A DNA stretch of 64,000 nucleotides from contig CAWEYC010000027.1 in NCBI GenBank assembly GCA_963813195.1, positions 248,001 through 312,000 on the forward strand, in the 5' to 3' direction. The position numbers were made by a program, and so were the translations under genes. Below, piece by piece: positions 30,665-38,422 of the stretch. The notes under the pieces were generated by a model. The model was not told the DNA's origin. It worked only from the letters and a program-made list of their open reading frames with translations, and searched no databases. This stretch comes from Roseiarcus sp963813195. GTDB taxonomy: Bacteria; Pseudomonadota; Alphaproteobacteria; Rhizobiales; Beijerinckiaceae. Position 1 is the stretch's first letter; every line of letters starts with the position of its first letter.

Positions 30665-31984
30665 TCAAGATGGTTTAGGCGCCTCGACGCGCGAAGGCGC
30701 CGACCCCGGCTTCGTTTCCGGCATCGCCAGTGCGACGACGGCGAAGCCGCCGACCGCGAGCGCCGTCAACACGTTGAAGGCTGCATGACTGCCGAAGTTG
30801 TCGGTTAAATATCCGGCGAGCGTCGTGCTTATCGCGGCGCCGATGCCGGTCGCGCAACCGATCGTTCCCTGCGCGAGATTGAAATGCCCGCGCTCGCTGG
30901 CCAGATCGACGATCGTGAGCGGCGTGAGCACGCCGAGCGTCGCCGCCGATACGCCGTCGAGGACCTGAATGAGCACGAGCAGGTGCGGCTCGCTTGTCGC
31001 GGCGAACAGAAATCCGCGGATTGCGAGCGCGCCAAAGCCCGCCAGTAAGAGCGGCCGTCGTCCCCAGCGATGGGCTGTCCGGCCGACCCACGGCGAGACC
31101 ACCGTCACGGTGAATTGCGGGACGACGATCGCGGCGGCGACCATCAGCGTGGCCGCGTCGCGCGAGCGGAGGGTTAGCATGCTCGCCGCCAGCGGCAGCA
31201 TGGCGGCGTTGGCGAGCTGAAACAGGACGATGCAGACGGCGAAGGTGACGAGCCGGCGGTTGAGAAGGATCTCGCCGAAGCCGACAGCGTGCGCTTTCGG
31301 ATTGGTCGGCGCCCCGCGGGCGGCGTCGGACGCAGGGCCGATCTCCCCGCCGCGGATCCACAAAAGCGCAAAGATCGCGGGAACGACAAGCCCGCTCGCG
31401 AGAAAAAAGACGGCGCGTTCGGATAGATAATAGCCGCAGGCGCCCATGATCGCCGCGGCGATCCCCGTGCCGGCGGAGGCGAATGCCGCGTTGCGGCCGA
31501 GCCGCTCGCTCATCCCGCCTTGTCCGACGAGGCCGAGACTGATCGAGACCAAGGATATGCCCAGCACGGAACTCGCTGCGGCGTGGATCATGCGCGAGAC
31601 AAGCACGACCGGGAAGACCGGCCAGGCGGCGAAGGCGAATGCACAGGCGCCGATCGCGACGAGGGCGAGAGCGGCGACGACGCGCACCGACCGCGCGGCG
31701 TCGACCAGCGCTCCCAAGGGAATCTGGCCGATCAGGCTGACGAGACCGCTGACCGTCAGAACGAGGCCGATGTCGACCTGCGTCCACTTTTGGCTCGTCA
31801 GAAATACGGCGACGAAGGCGCCGAACCCGGTCTGGATATCCGCGACGAAGAAGACGAGCCAGTCCAGGCCGCGACGGCTGCGCAGCGAGACCGGGCGGGC
31901 GCTGTTTCCGCTCGAACTTCCTGCGGCCGCGGCTTCGCCAAAGCGCGCGGTTTCGACAACGGACGGAGACGCTCTCGTCGCCAC
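30665..31984 (-). CDS. Major facilitator superfamily transporter
   Basis: This encodes about 439 residues when started at the GTG at 31984, just after the PRC-barrel stop. The frame is open further upstream but overlaps that gene and lacks family character there. Twelve membrane segments begin with DWLVFFVADIQTGFGAFVAVF. The loop 2-3 motif is G-A-L-V-D-A-A-R near 90, the usual MFS signature position. A second half opens near RLVTFAVCIVLFQLANAAM. The C-terminus is cytoplasmic (MPETKPGSAPSR). The substrate is unknown. A 13-base gap from the upstream PRC-barrel gene suggests co-transcription. Confidence 0.85.
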   Translation of the reverse strand: MATRASPSVVETARFGEAAAAGSSSGNSARPVSLRSRRGLDWLVFFVADIQTGFGAFVAVFLTSQKWTQVDIGLVLTVSGLVSLIGQIPLGALVDAARSVRVVAALALVAIGACAFAFAAWPVFPVVLVSRMIHAAASSVLGISLVSISLGLVGQGGMSERLGRNAAFASAGTGIAAAIMGACGYYLSERAVFFLASGLVVPAIFALLWIRGGEIGPASDAARGAPTNPKAHAVGFGEILLNRRLVTFAVCIVLFQLANAAMLPLAASMLTLRSRDAATLMVAAAIVVPQFTVTVVSPWVGRTAHRWGRRPLLLAGFGALAIRGFLFAATSEPHLLVLIQVLDGVSAATLGVLTPLTIVDLASERGHFNLAQGTIGCATGIGAAISTTLAGYLTDNFGSHAAFNVLTALAVGGFAVVALAMPETKPGSAPSRVEAPKPS

Positions 31985-31997
31985 TGGGTGGGCGCCG

Positions 31998-32609
31998 TCA
32001 CGGCTTGGCGGCGGGGGGCGCCGTCTGCGCCGGCGCGGTCGGGGTCGGCGAAGATGGAGCCGGCGCGGCCGGCGCGGCATTCGCCCGCTCAATGATGACG
32101 ACCGGCTCGCCGGGCTTATAGGCCGGCGCCGTTTGCAACTGATTTTTCGACAAATCGGCGATGAGCTTGTCCATGTGGCCGTCCGGCTGAAAATGCAGCG
32201 CGCGCCAATCGACCGCGATCTTCCGCGTGCCGACGCCAAGGAATCCTCCGAAGTCGATGATGGCGGCCCGCACCTTACCGTCGCGGTCAACGATGACGTC
32301 GACGATACGACCCAAGTCCTCGCCTTTTTCGCTTTCTACAGGTTTGCCGAGAAGCGTCTCCGCGGCGCTCCCATTGACGACGACCGCAGGCGTCTCGGAC
32401 GTGGCGTTCGGCTTGCTTGCGCCGTGAGGGGTCGCCGTCGGCGAGGGGCTGGGCGCCGGGGCTTGCGCAGAGGCGCCGCGCGGCATCGCCACGGCGGCGG
32501 CGACGAGACAGCCGGCTATCAAAGCGCGCGATGACCTTGCGGAGATTCTGCCCGACCCTCGACGCCGGCAGGCGAGCACGACGCGGTTTAGCAATTGGCG
32601 CAAGCGCAT
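31998..32609 (-). CDS. Exported PRC-barrel domain protein
   Basis: This encodes 203 residues. A long basic start leads into a signal sequence (RALIAGCLVAAAVAMPRGASAQA). A Pro/Ala/Ser-rich stretch then precedes a single PRC-barrel at about 85-160 (LLGKPVESEKGEDLGRIVDV, IDFGGFLGVGTRKIAV). The tail is again Pro/Ala-rich. PRC-barrels are small beta folds that bind RNA or proteins; exported ones in Rhizobiales have no settled role. It is directly upstream of the MFS gene on the same strand. Confidence 0.82.
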   Translation of the reverse strand: MRLRQLLNRVVLACRRRGSGRISARSSRALIAGCLVAAAVAMPRGASAQAPAPSPSPTATPHGASKPNATSETPAVVVNGSAAETLLGKPVESEKGEDLGRIVDVIVDRDGKVRAAIIDFGGFLGVGTRKIAVDWRALHFQPDGHMDKLIADLSKNQLQTAPAYKPGEPVVIIERANAAPAAPAPSSPTPTAPAQTAPPAAKP

Positions 32610-32870
32610 TCAAATCCTCCGGTTGCCGGGTGGCGAGCCCCGGGGACGGCGCGTTTGCGCCAGCCAAGCCGAAAGCGAACTGGGAAACATGGCTTCCATG
32701 TTCAAGACCGCGCGGGAAAAAAACGGCGCTCAGGCGCCTGCGCCGTCGGCGAAAACGACGCACTTTCCGCAAAATCAACGTCTCATTGCCCTCGCCCATT
32801 GCCCATTCGATCGGTTAGTGGTGTCTGCATGCCGGGTCCGGCGACTGCTGACCGGAGCTACCGCGGGAGA

Positions 32871-33395
32871 ATGGCGGAGATGGAAGCGATCGTGGCTCTG
32901 GAAGAAGACCTTCGCCGGTTGGCTGAGCAGGAACGCCTTCTCGTATTCCCTCGGTTTGGACCCGAAGAGGCTTGGACGCTCGGCAATATCGTACGTGAGG
33001 CCGGCCTCGTGCGGAGGGCGCCGATCGCCATCGACGTCTCGCTGCGCGACCGAACGCTCTTTCATTGCGCGCTGCCGGGGAGCACTACGGACAACGCGGA
33101 GTGGATCAGGCGTAAGCGCAACACGGTGCTCCGGCTGTGGCGCTCCTCCTACGCGGTGGGGCGCGCGCTGGCGTTGTCGGGCAAGACGCAGGAGGCGGCG
33201 CACAACTTGCCGCTCGCCGATTATGCCGTGCATGGGGGCGGCTTCCCGCTTCTGCTGCACGGGACGGGCTGCATCGGGGTCGTCACCGTCTCCGGGTTGC
33301 CGCAACGCGACGATCACATCCTCGTGGCGGACGGTCTCGCGGCGATTTTGAAGATCGACATGTCGGCGTGCCGGCTGGAAGCTGAGCAGGCGTGA
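32871..33395 (+). CDS. UPF0303 / HbpS-like domain protein
   Basis: This encodes 174 residues from the ATG at 32871. ATGs at 32829 and 32880 are alternatives; GGGAGA at 32864-32869 fits 32880 best. The whole protein is one domain. Its blocks are RFGPEEAWTLGNIV near 27, IDVSLRDRTLFHCALPG near 50, WIRRKRNTVLRLWRSSYAVG near 78, YAVHGGGFPLLLHGTGCIG near 120, and VSGLPQRDDHILVADGL near 143. This matches the UPF0303 family, related to haem-degrading HbpS and yeast Ybr137w. A haem or redox role is possible but not shown. There is no signal peptide. Confidence 0.8.
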   Translation: MAEMEAIVALEEDLRRLAEQERLLVFPRFGPEEAWTLGNIVREAGLVRRAPIAIDVSLRDRTLFHCALPGSTTDNAEWIRRKRNTVLRLWRSSYAVGRALALSGKTQEAAHNLPLADYAVHGGGFPLLLHGTGCIGVVTVSGLPQRDDHILVADGLAAILKIDMSACRLEAEQA

Positions 33396-33432
33396 CGCGC
33401 CAAACACCGCTGCCGCGGCGGCTTGGCTTGAT

Positions 33433-33509
33433 TGGCGCGCCCGGAGAGGCTTGAACTCCCAACCCTCGGTTTCGAAGACCGATACTCTATCCAGTTGAGC
33501 TACGGGCGC
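33433..33509 (-). tRNA. tRNA-Arg (anticodon TCG)
   Basis: On the minus strand the acceptor arm GCGCCCG (33509-33503) pairs with CGGGCGC (33443-33437). The discriminator is G and CCA is encoded at 33435-33433. The anticodon loop is CTTCGAA between TCGGT and ACCGA, giving TCG, which reads CGA codons. The T-loop GTTCAAGCC and D-arm GCTC are standard. The 77 bases include CCA. It lies between the UPF0303 gene and the dehydratase gene, both on the other strand. Confidence 0.96.
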
Positions 33510-33653
33510 GCTGACGCGACCCGCCATAGCACGGCTCGAGCGGCGCTTGAAGCCTTGCCCACGCTTTCGTTGATTTGCCCTTGGCTTGGCCGCATAGTGC
33601 TGGCAAATGCGCATATCACCTCGTTGAAGCGTCGAATCGTAAGGACGACAAGA

Positions 33654-35483
33654 ATGACAGCCAAGGGCGGAACCGCTGGGCAGCACAATCACGCCAAGGA
33701 CGGCAAGCGCCGCCTGCGCTCGGCGCAGTGGTTCGACAACCCCGACAATCCCGGCATGACCGCGCTCTATATCGAGCGCTATCTCAATTTCGGCCTGACG
33801 CCGGCGGAGCTGCGCTCGGGCAAGCCGATCATCGGCATCGCGCAGACCGGCTCCGACCTGTCGCCCTGCAACCGCCATCATCTGGAACTCGCCAAGCGGG
33901 TGCGCGACGGCATTATCGCGGCGGGCGGCGTGCCCTTCGAATTTCCCGTCCACCCGATCCAGGAGACGGGCAAGCGGCCGACCGCGGCGCTCGACCGCAA
34001 TCTCGCCTATCTCGGCCTGGTCGAGATCCTGATGGGCTATTTCATCGACGGCGTCGTGCTCACCACGGGCTGCGACAAGACGACGCCCGCCTGCATCATG
34101 GCGGCGGCGACGGTCAACATTCCCGCCATCGTGCTGTCCGGCGGGCCGATGAACAACGGCTGGCACCACGGCGAGCGCACCGGCTCCGGTACGATCGTCT
34201 GGCGCGCGCGCGCCGAACTCGCCGAAGGCAAGATCGACTACGAGCAGTTCATGGAGATCGTGACCTCCTCGGCGCCGTCGGTCGGCCATTGCAACACCAT
34301 GGGCACCGCTTCGACGATGAACGCACTCGCCGAGGCGCTCGGCATGAGCCTGCCCGGCTGCGCCGCCATCCCCGCGCCGCATCGCGAACGCGGACAGATC
34401 GCCTACGAGACCGGCCGCCGCATCGTCGAGATGGTGTCCGAGGATTTGAAGCCGTCGGACATCCTCACCCGCGACGCCTTCGAGAACGCGATCGTCGTCA
34501 ACAGCGCGATCGGCGGCTCGACCAACGCGCCGATCCACATCAACGCCATCGCGCGCCACATCGGGGTCGAACTCAGCATCGAGGATTGGGAGACGGTCGG
34601 CCATCACGTGCCGCTGCTCGTCAACATGCAGCCGGCCGGCAAGTATCTCGGCGAAGAATTCCATCGCGCCGGCGGCGTGCCCGCCGTCGTCAACGAATTG
34701 ATGAAGAACAAGCTCATTCACAAGCACGCGCTCACCGTGAACGGCAAGTCGATCGGCGAGAATTGCAAGGGCCGGGCGTCGGACGACGCGGACGTGATCT
34801 TCCCGATCGACGCGCCGATGAAGCCGGAGGCCGGTTTCATCGTTTTGCACGGCAACCTGTTCGACAACGCGATCATGAAGACGAGCGTGATCGACGCGGA
34901 GTTCCGCAAGCGCTATCTCTCGAATGCGAGCGATCCCGACGCCTTCGAGGGACGCGCGATCGTGTTCGACGGTCCGGAGGATTATCACCACCGCATCGAG
35001 GACCCGAAGCTCGAGATCGACGAGCATTGCATGCTGTTCATCCGCGGCACGGGCCCGATCGGCTATCCCGGCGGCGCGGAAGTGGTGAACATGCAGCCCC
35101 CGGCCGCGCTCATCAAGAAAGGCGTCAATGCGCTGCCCTGCATCGGCGACGGCCGACAGTCCGGCACCTCGGGCTCGCCGTCGATCCTCAACGCTTCGCC
35201 CGAAGCGGCGGCGGGCGGCGGCCTGGCGCTGCTGCGCACTGGCGACCGCGTGCGCATCGATTTGAAGAAGCGCACCGCCAACATCCTCATTTCCGACGAG
35301 GAACTCGCGACGCGCCGCGCGGCGCTGCAGAAACACGGCTACGATTATCCCAAGAGCCAGACGCCCTGGCAGCAGATCCAGCGCGAGATGGTCGCCCAGT
35401 TCGACGAGGGCATGGTGCTGAAGCCGGCGGTGAAGTACCAGCGGCTGGCGCAAACGATGGGCGTGCCGCGGGACAATCACTAA
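33654..35483 (+). CDS. IlvD/Edd-family dehydratase, sugar-acid type
   Basis: This encodes 609 residues from the ATG at 33654, with AAGGAC about 8-13 bases before it. The Fe-S-dependent dehydratase family is clear from GCDKTTPAC near 145, GHCNTMGTASTMNALAEALG near 213, and GRQSGTSGSPSILNASPEAAAGG near 505. The N-terminus (RRLRSAQWFDNPDNPGMTAL) and PIIGIAQTGSDLSPCNRHH are of the kind seen in D-xylonate and L-arabinonate dehydratases rather than true dihydroxy-acid dehydratase of valine synthesis. It removes water from a sugar acid or dihydroxy acid. No sugar-acid pathway genes are adjacent, so the substrate is open. It is a single gene. Confidence 0.85.
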   Translation: MTAKGGTAGQHNHAKDGKRRLRSAQWFDNPDNPGMTALYIERYLNFGLTPAELRSGKPIIGIAQTGSDLSPCNRHHLELAKRVRDGIIAAGGVPFEFPVHPIQETGKRPTAALDRNLAYLGLVEILMGYFIDGVVLTTGCDKTTPACIMAAATVNIPAIVLSGGPMNNGWHHGERTGSGTIVWRARAELAEGKIDYEQFMEIVTSSAPSVGHCNTMGTASTMNALAEALGMSLPGCAAIPAPHRERGQIAYETGRRIVEMVSEDLKPSDILTRDAFENAIVVNSAIGGSTNAPIHINAIARHIGVELSIEDWETVGHHVPLLVNMQPAGKYLGEEFHRAGGVPAVVNELMKNKLIHKHALTVNGKSIGENCKGRASDDADVIFPIDAPMKPEAGFIVLHGNLFDNAIMKTSVIDAEFRKRYLSNASDPDAFEGRAIVFDGPEDYHHRIEDPKLEIDEHCMLFIRGTGPIGYPGGAEVVNMQPPAALIKKGVNALPCIGDGRQSGTSGSPSILNASPEAAAGGGLALLRTGDRVRIDLKKRTANILISDEELATRRAALQKHGYDYPKSQTPWQQIQREMVAQFDEGMVLKPAVKYQRLAQTMGVPRDNH

Positions 35484-35549
35484 GGTGGGTGGAGGGCTCT
35501 TGCATATACGGCGTGTACATATCGTTCATGCGAGAGCTTGAGCGAGGCG

Positions 35550-35674
35550 ATGGCGCGACCAGGCGGCCGCGAAATGAGCAAGGACGACATCGACGCGCTG
35601 TGGGGCCAGTGATGTTCATCGACGCCTCGTCCGTCGTTGCCATCTCATCGTTGCCGCAACAGCGTCTTTCGTGA
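35550..35674 (+). pseudogene. Stump of a VapB-VapC toxin-antitoxin pair
   Basis: The frame from 35550 reads MARPGGREMSKDDIDALWGQ and stops at 35612, like the last part of a VapB-type antitoxin. The stop overlaps an ATG (TGATG) that opens MFIDASSVVAISSLPQQ and ends at 35674. M-F-I-D-A-S-x-V-V-A-I is the usual start of a PIN toxin, which should run to ~130 residues. Both genes are truncated and the rest of the toxin is gone. An intact pair follows 51 bases later. Confidence 0.6.
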
Positions 35675-35680
35675 TAGACG

Positions 35681-35699
35681 TAGAGCTATAATAGCTCTA
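35681..35699. promoter_or_regulatory. Perfect inverted repeat with embedded TATAAT, operator of the toxin-antitoxin pair
   Basis: TAGAGCTAT (35681-35689) and ATAGCTCTA (35691-35699) mirror each other around one A. TATAAT, a perfect -10 hexamer, sits at 35687-35692 inside the dyad. The antitoxin start is 27 bases downstream. Phd-type antitoxins repress their own promoters by binding such palindromes, so this is a strong autoregulation candidate. Confidence 0.65.
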
Positions 35700-35725
35700 A
35701 TGCTTCCGCCCTTCGAGCCTGACCC

Positions 35726-36022
35726 ATGAAATCCATGTCCTCAAAGGAGATCAAGGATCGGTACGGCGCGTTTGTCGAAGCCGCGCGCCGGGAGCCCGTC
35801 GTCCACACCTCGCACGGCCGGCCGACGCTGGTCACGATTTCCATCGATCGGGCGCGCAGCCTGCCGGGGCTGCGCGACGAGCTTGCGGCGACACCGGGCG
35901 CCGATCGACAGGAGCGTCTTGCGCGGTTGCTCGAAATGGGGGGCGCGGGCGTGCGCCTCGTCGGCGAGCAGACGCCCGAACAACTGGCGGAGCGCAGCCG
36001 GGCGTTCCGCGGCGATGAATGA
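35726..36022 (+). CDS. Phd/YefM-type antitoxin
   Basis: This encodes 98 residues. The N-terminal ~55 residues (MSSKEIKDRYGAFVEAARRE, then PVVHTSHGRPTLVTISIDRA) form the Phd/YefM DNA-binding fold. The C-terminal ~40 residues are charged and probably wrap the toxin. It should bind and silence the PIN toxin and repress the operon through the palindrome at 35681-35699. Its stop overlaps the toxin start by eight bases, so the two are translationally coupled. Confidence 0.85.
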   Translation: MKSMSSKEIKDRYGAFVEAARREPVVHTSHGRPTLVTISIDRARSLPGLRDELAATPGADRQERLARLLEMGGAGVRLVGEQTPEQLAERSRAFRGDE

Positions 36023-36449
36023 CGCCTATCGCCACGCATCCCGACTCTATCTCAATTCGAACGCGCTGATCTATTTCGTCGAACGCGTCGATGCGAGCCA
36101 AGCCAAGATCGCCGAGGCGATCACCTGGGCTGTGAAGGCGGGCGCGCCGATCGTCATCAGCGAGGTCGGCGTCGCCGAATGCCTGTACGGCGCCCACAAA
36201 TTGCAAAGCGCGGCGCTGGAGGCGCGCTATGTCGAGATTTTCGACGAGATCGCGCTCTTCGAAATCGCGCCTGTCGACGGCGAGCGGCTCAAGGCGGCGG
36301 CGAAGCTAGGCGCGCAAAAGGGCCTGAAGCTGGTCGACGCAGTGCATTTTCTTGCCGCGCTGGAAAACCAGTGCGATGTATTCATCACCAACGACGCTCG
36401 CTTTCGATCCAGTCACGGCATCGAAGTGGTTCAAGTCGAGCGCCTGTAG
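36015..36449 (+). CDS. PIN-domain toxin (VapC-like) with an altered first acidic residue
   Basis: This encodes 144 residues from the ATG at 36015 inside the antitoxin end. The PIN nuclease fold is recognised by YLNSNALIYFVE near 12-23, ISEVGVAECLYG near 55, KLVDAVHFLAAL near 108, and FITNDARF near 125. PIN toxins cut RNA using four acidic residues. Here the first, normally Asp in L-D-S/T-N, is Asn14 (codon AAT), while the Glu and the two later Asp residues are present. The toxin may be weakened or inactive. That would fit a degrading locus, since a truncated sister pair lies just upstream. Confidence 0.85.
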   Translation: MNDAYRHASRLYLNSNALIYFVERVDASQAKIAEAITWAVKAGAPIVISEVGVAECLYGAHKLQSAALEARYVEIFDEIALFEIAPVDGERLKAAAKLGAQKGLKLVDAVHFLAALENQCDVFITNDARFRSSHGIEVVQVERL

Positions 36450-36486
36450 ATCCGCGCCCGCTGACCGAAGGACGAATCGAAAACAA

Positions 36487-37191
36487 ATGACTCTTCCACC
36501 ACAACCCATCGCCTCGCTGGTCGAAGCCCATCCCGCCAAGCGCCCCGAGCGAGTGACGCTCAGTGGGCGCACCGTCACCCTCGTTCCGCTCGACGCGGAA
36601 AAGCACGCCGACGCGCTCTATTATGCCGCCAACGGCGGCGACAAGGATCGCGTCTGGACCTATCTGTTCGACGGCCCTTACACCGACGTTGCCGCGTTCA
36701 AGGCCAATATCGCGACGAAAGCGCAGTCGGACGATCCGCTGTTCTTCGCGATCCTCGACAATGCCTCGGGTCTGGCGGTCGGCTATCAAACATTTCTGCG
36801 CATCGATCCGACGCATCGCGTGATCGAAGTCGGCAACATTCTCTATGCGCCGGCGATGCAGCGCACGATCGGCGCGACCGAGGCGCAATATCTATTCGCG
36901 GCGTACGTCTTCGACGAGCTCGGCTATCGCCGCTACGAGTGGAAGTGCAACAACCTCAACGCGCCCTCGAAGCGCGCGGCGCTGCGTTACGGCTTCACCT
37001 TCGAAGGTGTGTTTCGCCAGCACATGATCGTCAAGGGCCGCAATCGCGACACCGCCTGGTTCTCGATGCTCGATTCGGAATGGCCGGCGCGACGCACGGC
37101 GTTCCAGCGTTGGCTCGCCCCGGAGAATTTCGACGCCGATGGACGCCAGCGGATTGCGTTGGCGACCCTCAACGGCGTTCCCCCAGCGTAA
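36487..37191 (+). CDS. GNAT-family acetyltransferase (RimJ/RimL-like)
   Basis: This encodes 234 residues from the ATG at 36487. It belongs to the RimJ/RimL branch of GNAT enzymes. GRTVTLVPLDAEKHADALY near 27-45 is the typical opening, VIEVGNILYAP near 115 is the core strand, and RRYEWKCNNLNAPSKRAALR near 148-167 is the acetyl-CoA-side helix region. RYGFTFEGVFRQHMIVKGRNRD is the usual ending block. It should acetylate an amino group of a protein or small molecule. The gene begins 37 bases after the PIN toxin on the same strand, but a shared function is not implied. Confidence 0.88.
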   Translation: MTLPPQPIASLVEAHPAKRPERVTLSGRTVTLVPLDAEKHADALYYAANGGDKDRVWTYLFDGPYTDVAAFKANIATKAQSDDPLFFAILDNASGLAVGYQTFLRIDPTHRVIEVGNILYAPAMQRTIGATEAQYLFAAYVFDELGYRRYEWKCNNLNAPSKRAALRYGFTFEGVFRQHMIVKGRNRDTAWFSMLDSEWPARRTAFQRWLAPENFDADGRQRIALATLNGVPPA

Positions 37192-37377
37192 TTCCAATAG
37201 AGCGGGTTGTGCTGCGAGATTAGAACACGAAGCGTATTATTCGAGTCGTCGTATCGGACGCCCGCCGCGTAAAGCATTGATCAAGAGCGGCGAAACGAGA
37301 GGTTTGATGCCTTTCGCCCACCCAGCGTTCGGCCTGCAAATCAAGCCGTTACGGTTCGTTAAGGTCAATTTTTAGGG

Positions 37378-37392
37378 TTAAGTCTACATTAA
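37378..37392. promoter_or_regulatory. CtrA-type box upstream of the Omp25-like gene
   Basis: TTAA (37378-37381), seven bases, then TTAA (37389-37392) match the TTAA-N7-TTAA core of CtrA sites. It lies 78 bases before the start codon in an AT-rich promoter region. CtrA is the cell-cycle regulator of alphaproteobacteria and controls envelope genes in several species. The match is to the short consensus only. Confidence 0.45.
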
Positions 37393-37469
37393 GGTGTTCA
37401 TGGCATTTTTCTCTTCGTTGCAAGTGCGCGCGAGCCCTGTCGGCGCGCGTCGAACGAAGGGGTTTCGTC

Positions 37470-38357
37470 ATGGCCACGTTCAAGGCCCTCATTATCGCCG
37501 GCGGCGCGTTCTTCGCCCTGGCCCAGGCGGCCGTCGCCGCCGATCTCCTGCCGCCCGCGCCCCCGCTCGAGCCGCTGCCGCCGGCCCCGGTCGAGTTCAA
37601 TGGCTGGTACCTGCGCGGCGACGTCGGCGGCGCAATAAACGCGAACACGCCGAGCCTCGGCATCTCGCCCGATCCGCTTGCTGGGCTGGCCTCAACCGCC
37701 ACCAACAACTTTTACAACCCGACGATTTCGGCTTCCGGCTTCGGCGACATCGGTTTCGGCTATCAGGTCAACAGCTGGTTTCGCGCCGACGTGACGGGAG
37801 AATATCGCGGCGGCGCGACCTTCCAGACCCTGGAGGTGCTCAACGACCAGCCGAATCAATACTCCGACTTCTATCGCGCCAACCTCTCGTCCTACATCGC
37901 GATGGTCAACGGCTACGTCGATCTGGGCACCTGGTACGGCGTCACGCCCTATGTGGGCGCCGGCGTCGGCGTCGCCTACAACATGGTCTCCGGCATGACC
38001 GACAACGGCATTGCCAGCATCGCCGGCGCCGCCTCGCCGGCCGGCGGCTACTTCAGCAACGGCAACAAGACCGATTTCGCTTGGGCGCTGATGGCTGGCC
38101 TCAGCTTCAACGTCACGCAGAACCTCAAGCTCGATATCGGGTACCGCTACCTCGACTATGGCAAGTTCACCTCGGGCGCGTCGAACTGCCTCAGCGGCAA
38201 CGGTTTCTCCGTGGCGAGCTGCGGCGGCTCGGGCTACGCCATCTCTTCCCACAACACGCTCGCCACCAACGACTTCCGCATCGGCTTGCGCTGGATGATC
38301 GGCGAGGAGCCGGCCTATGCGCCGCCTCCGGAAGCCCCACTCGTGCGCAAGTACTGA
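37470..38357 (+). CDS. Omp25-like outer membrane beta-barrel protein
   Basis: This encodes 295 residues. A signal peptide (ALIIAGGAFFALAQAAVAAD) precedes a Pro-rich linker (LLPPAPPLEPLPPAP). A barrel from about 45 to 282 opens FNGWYLRGDVGGAIN and includes FGYQVNSWFRADVTGEYRGG and LKLDIGYRYLDYGKF. It ends in a surface-compatible tail (ALVRKY-like: EAPLVRKY). Proteins of this type are abundant in Rhizobiales and keep the outer membrane stable or act in adhesion. It stands alone behind an AT-rich promoter with a CtrA-type box. Confidence 0.88.
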   Translation: MATFKALIIAGGAFFALAQAAVAADLLPPAPPLEPLPPAPVEFNGWYLRGDVGGAINANTPSLGISPDPLAGLASTATNNFYNPTISASGFGDIGFGYQVNSWFRADVTGEYRGGATFQTLEVLNDQPNQYSDFYRANLSSYIAMVNGYVDLGTWYGVTPYVGAGVGVAYNMVSGMTDNGIASIAGAASPAGGYFSNGNKTDFAWALMAGLSFNVTQNLKLDIGYRYLDYGKFTSGASNCLSGNGFSVASCGGSGYAISSHNTLATNDFRIGLRWMIGEEPAYAPPPEAPLVRKY

Positions 38358-38422
38358 TCCCGATCCGCGACAGGACGACCCCGCGGCGCCGAGCTCATCG
38401 GCGCCGTTTCTGTTTGCGCCGG

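Noticed and set aside
31985..32290. N-terminal extension of the MFS gene
   Set aside because: The open frame upstream of 31984 overlaps the PRC-barrel gene and has no MFS character.
32775..35480. Long minus-strand open frame opposite the dehydratase and tRNA
   Set aside because: It runs straight through a tRNA gene and mirrors the dehydratase codons, so it is a shadow.
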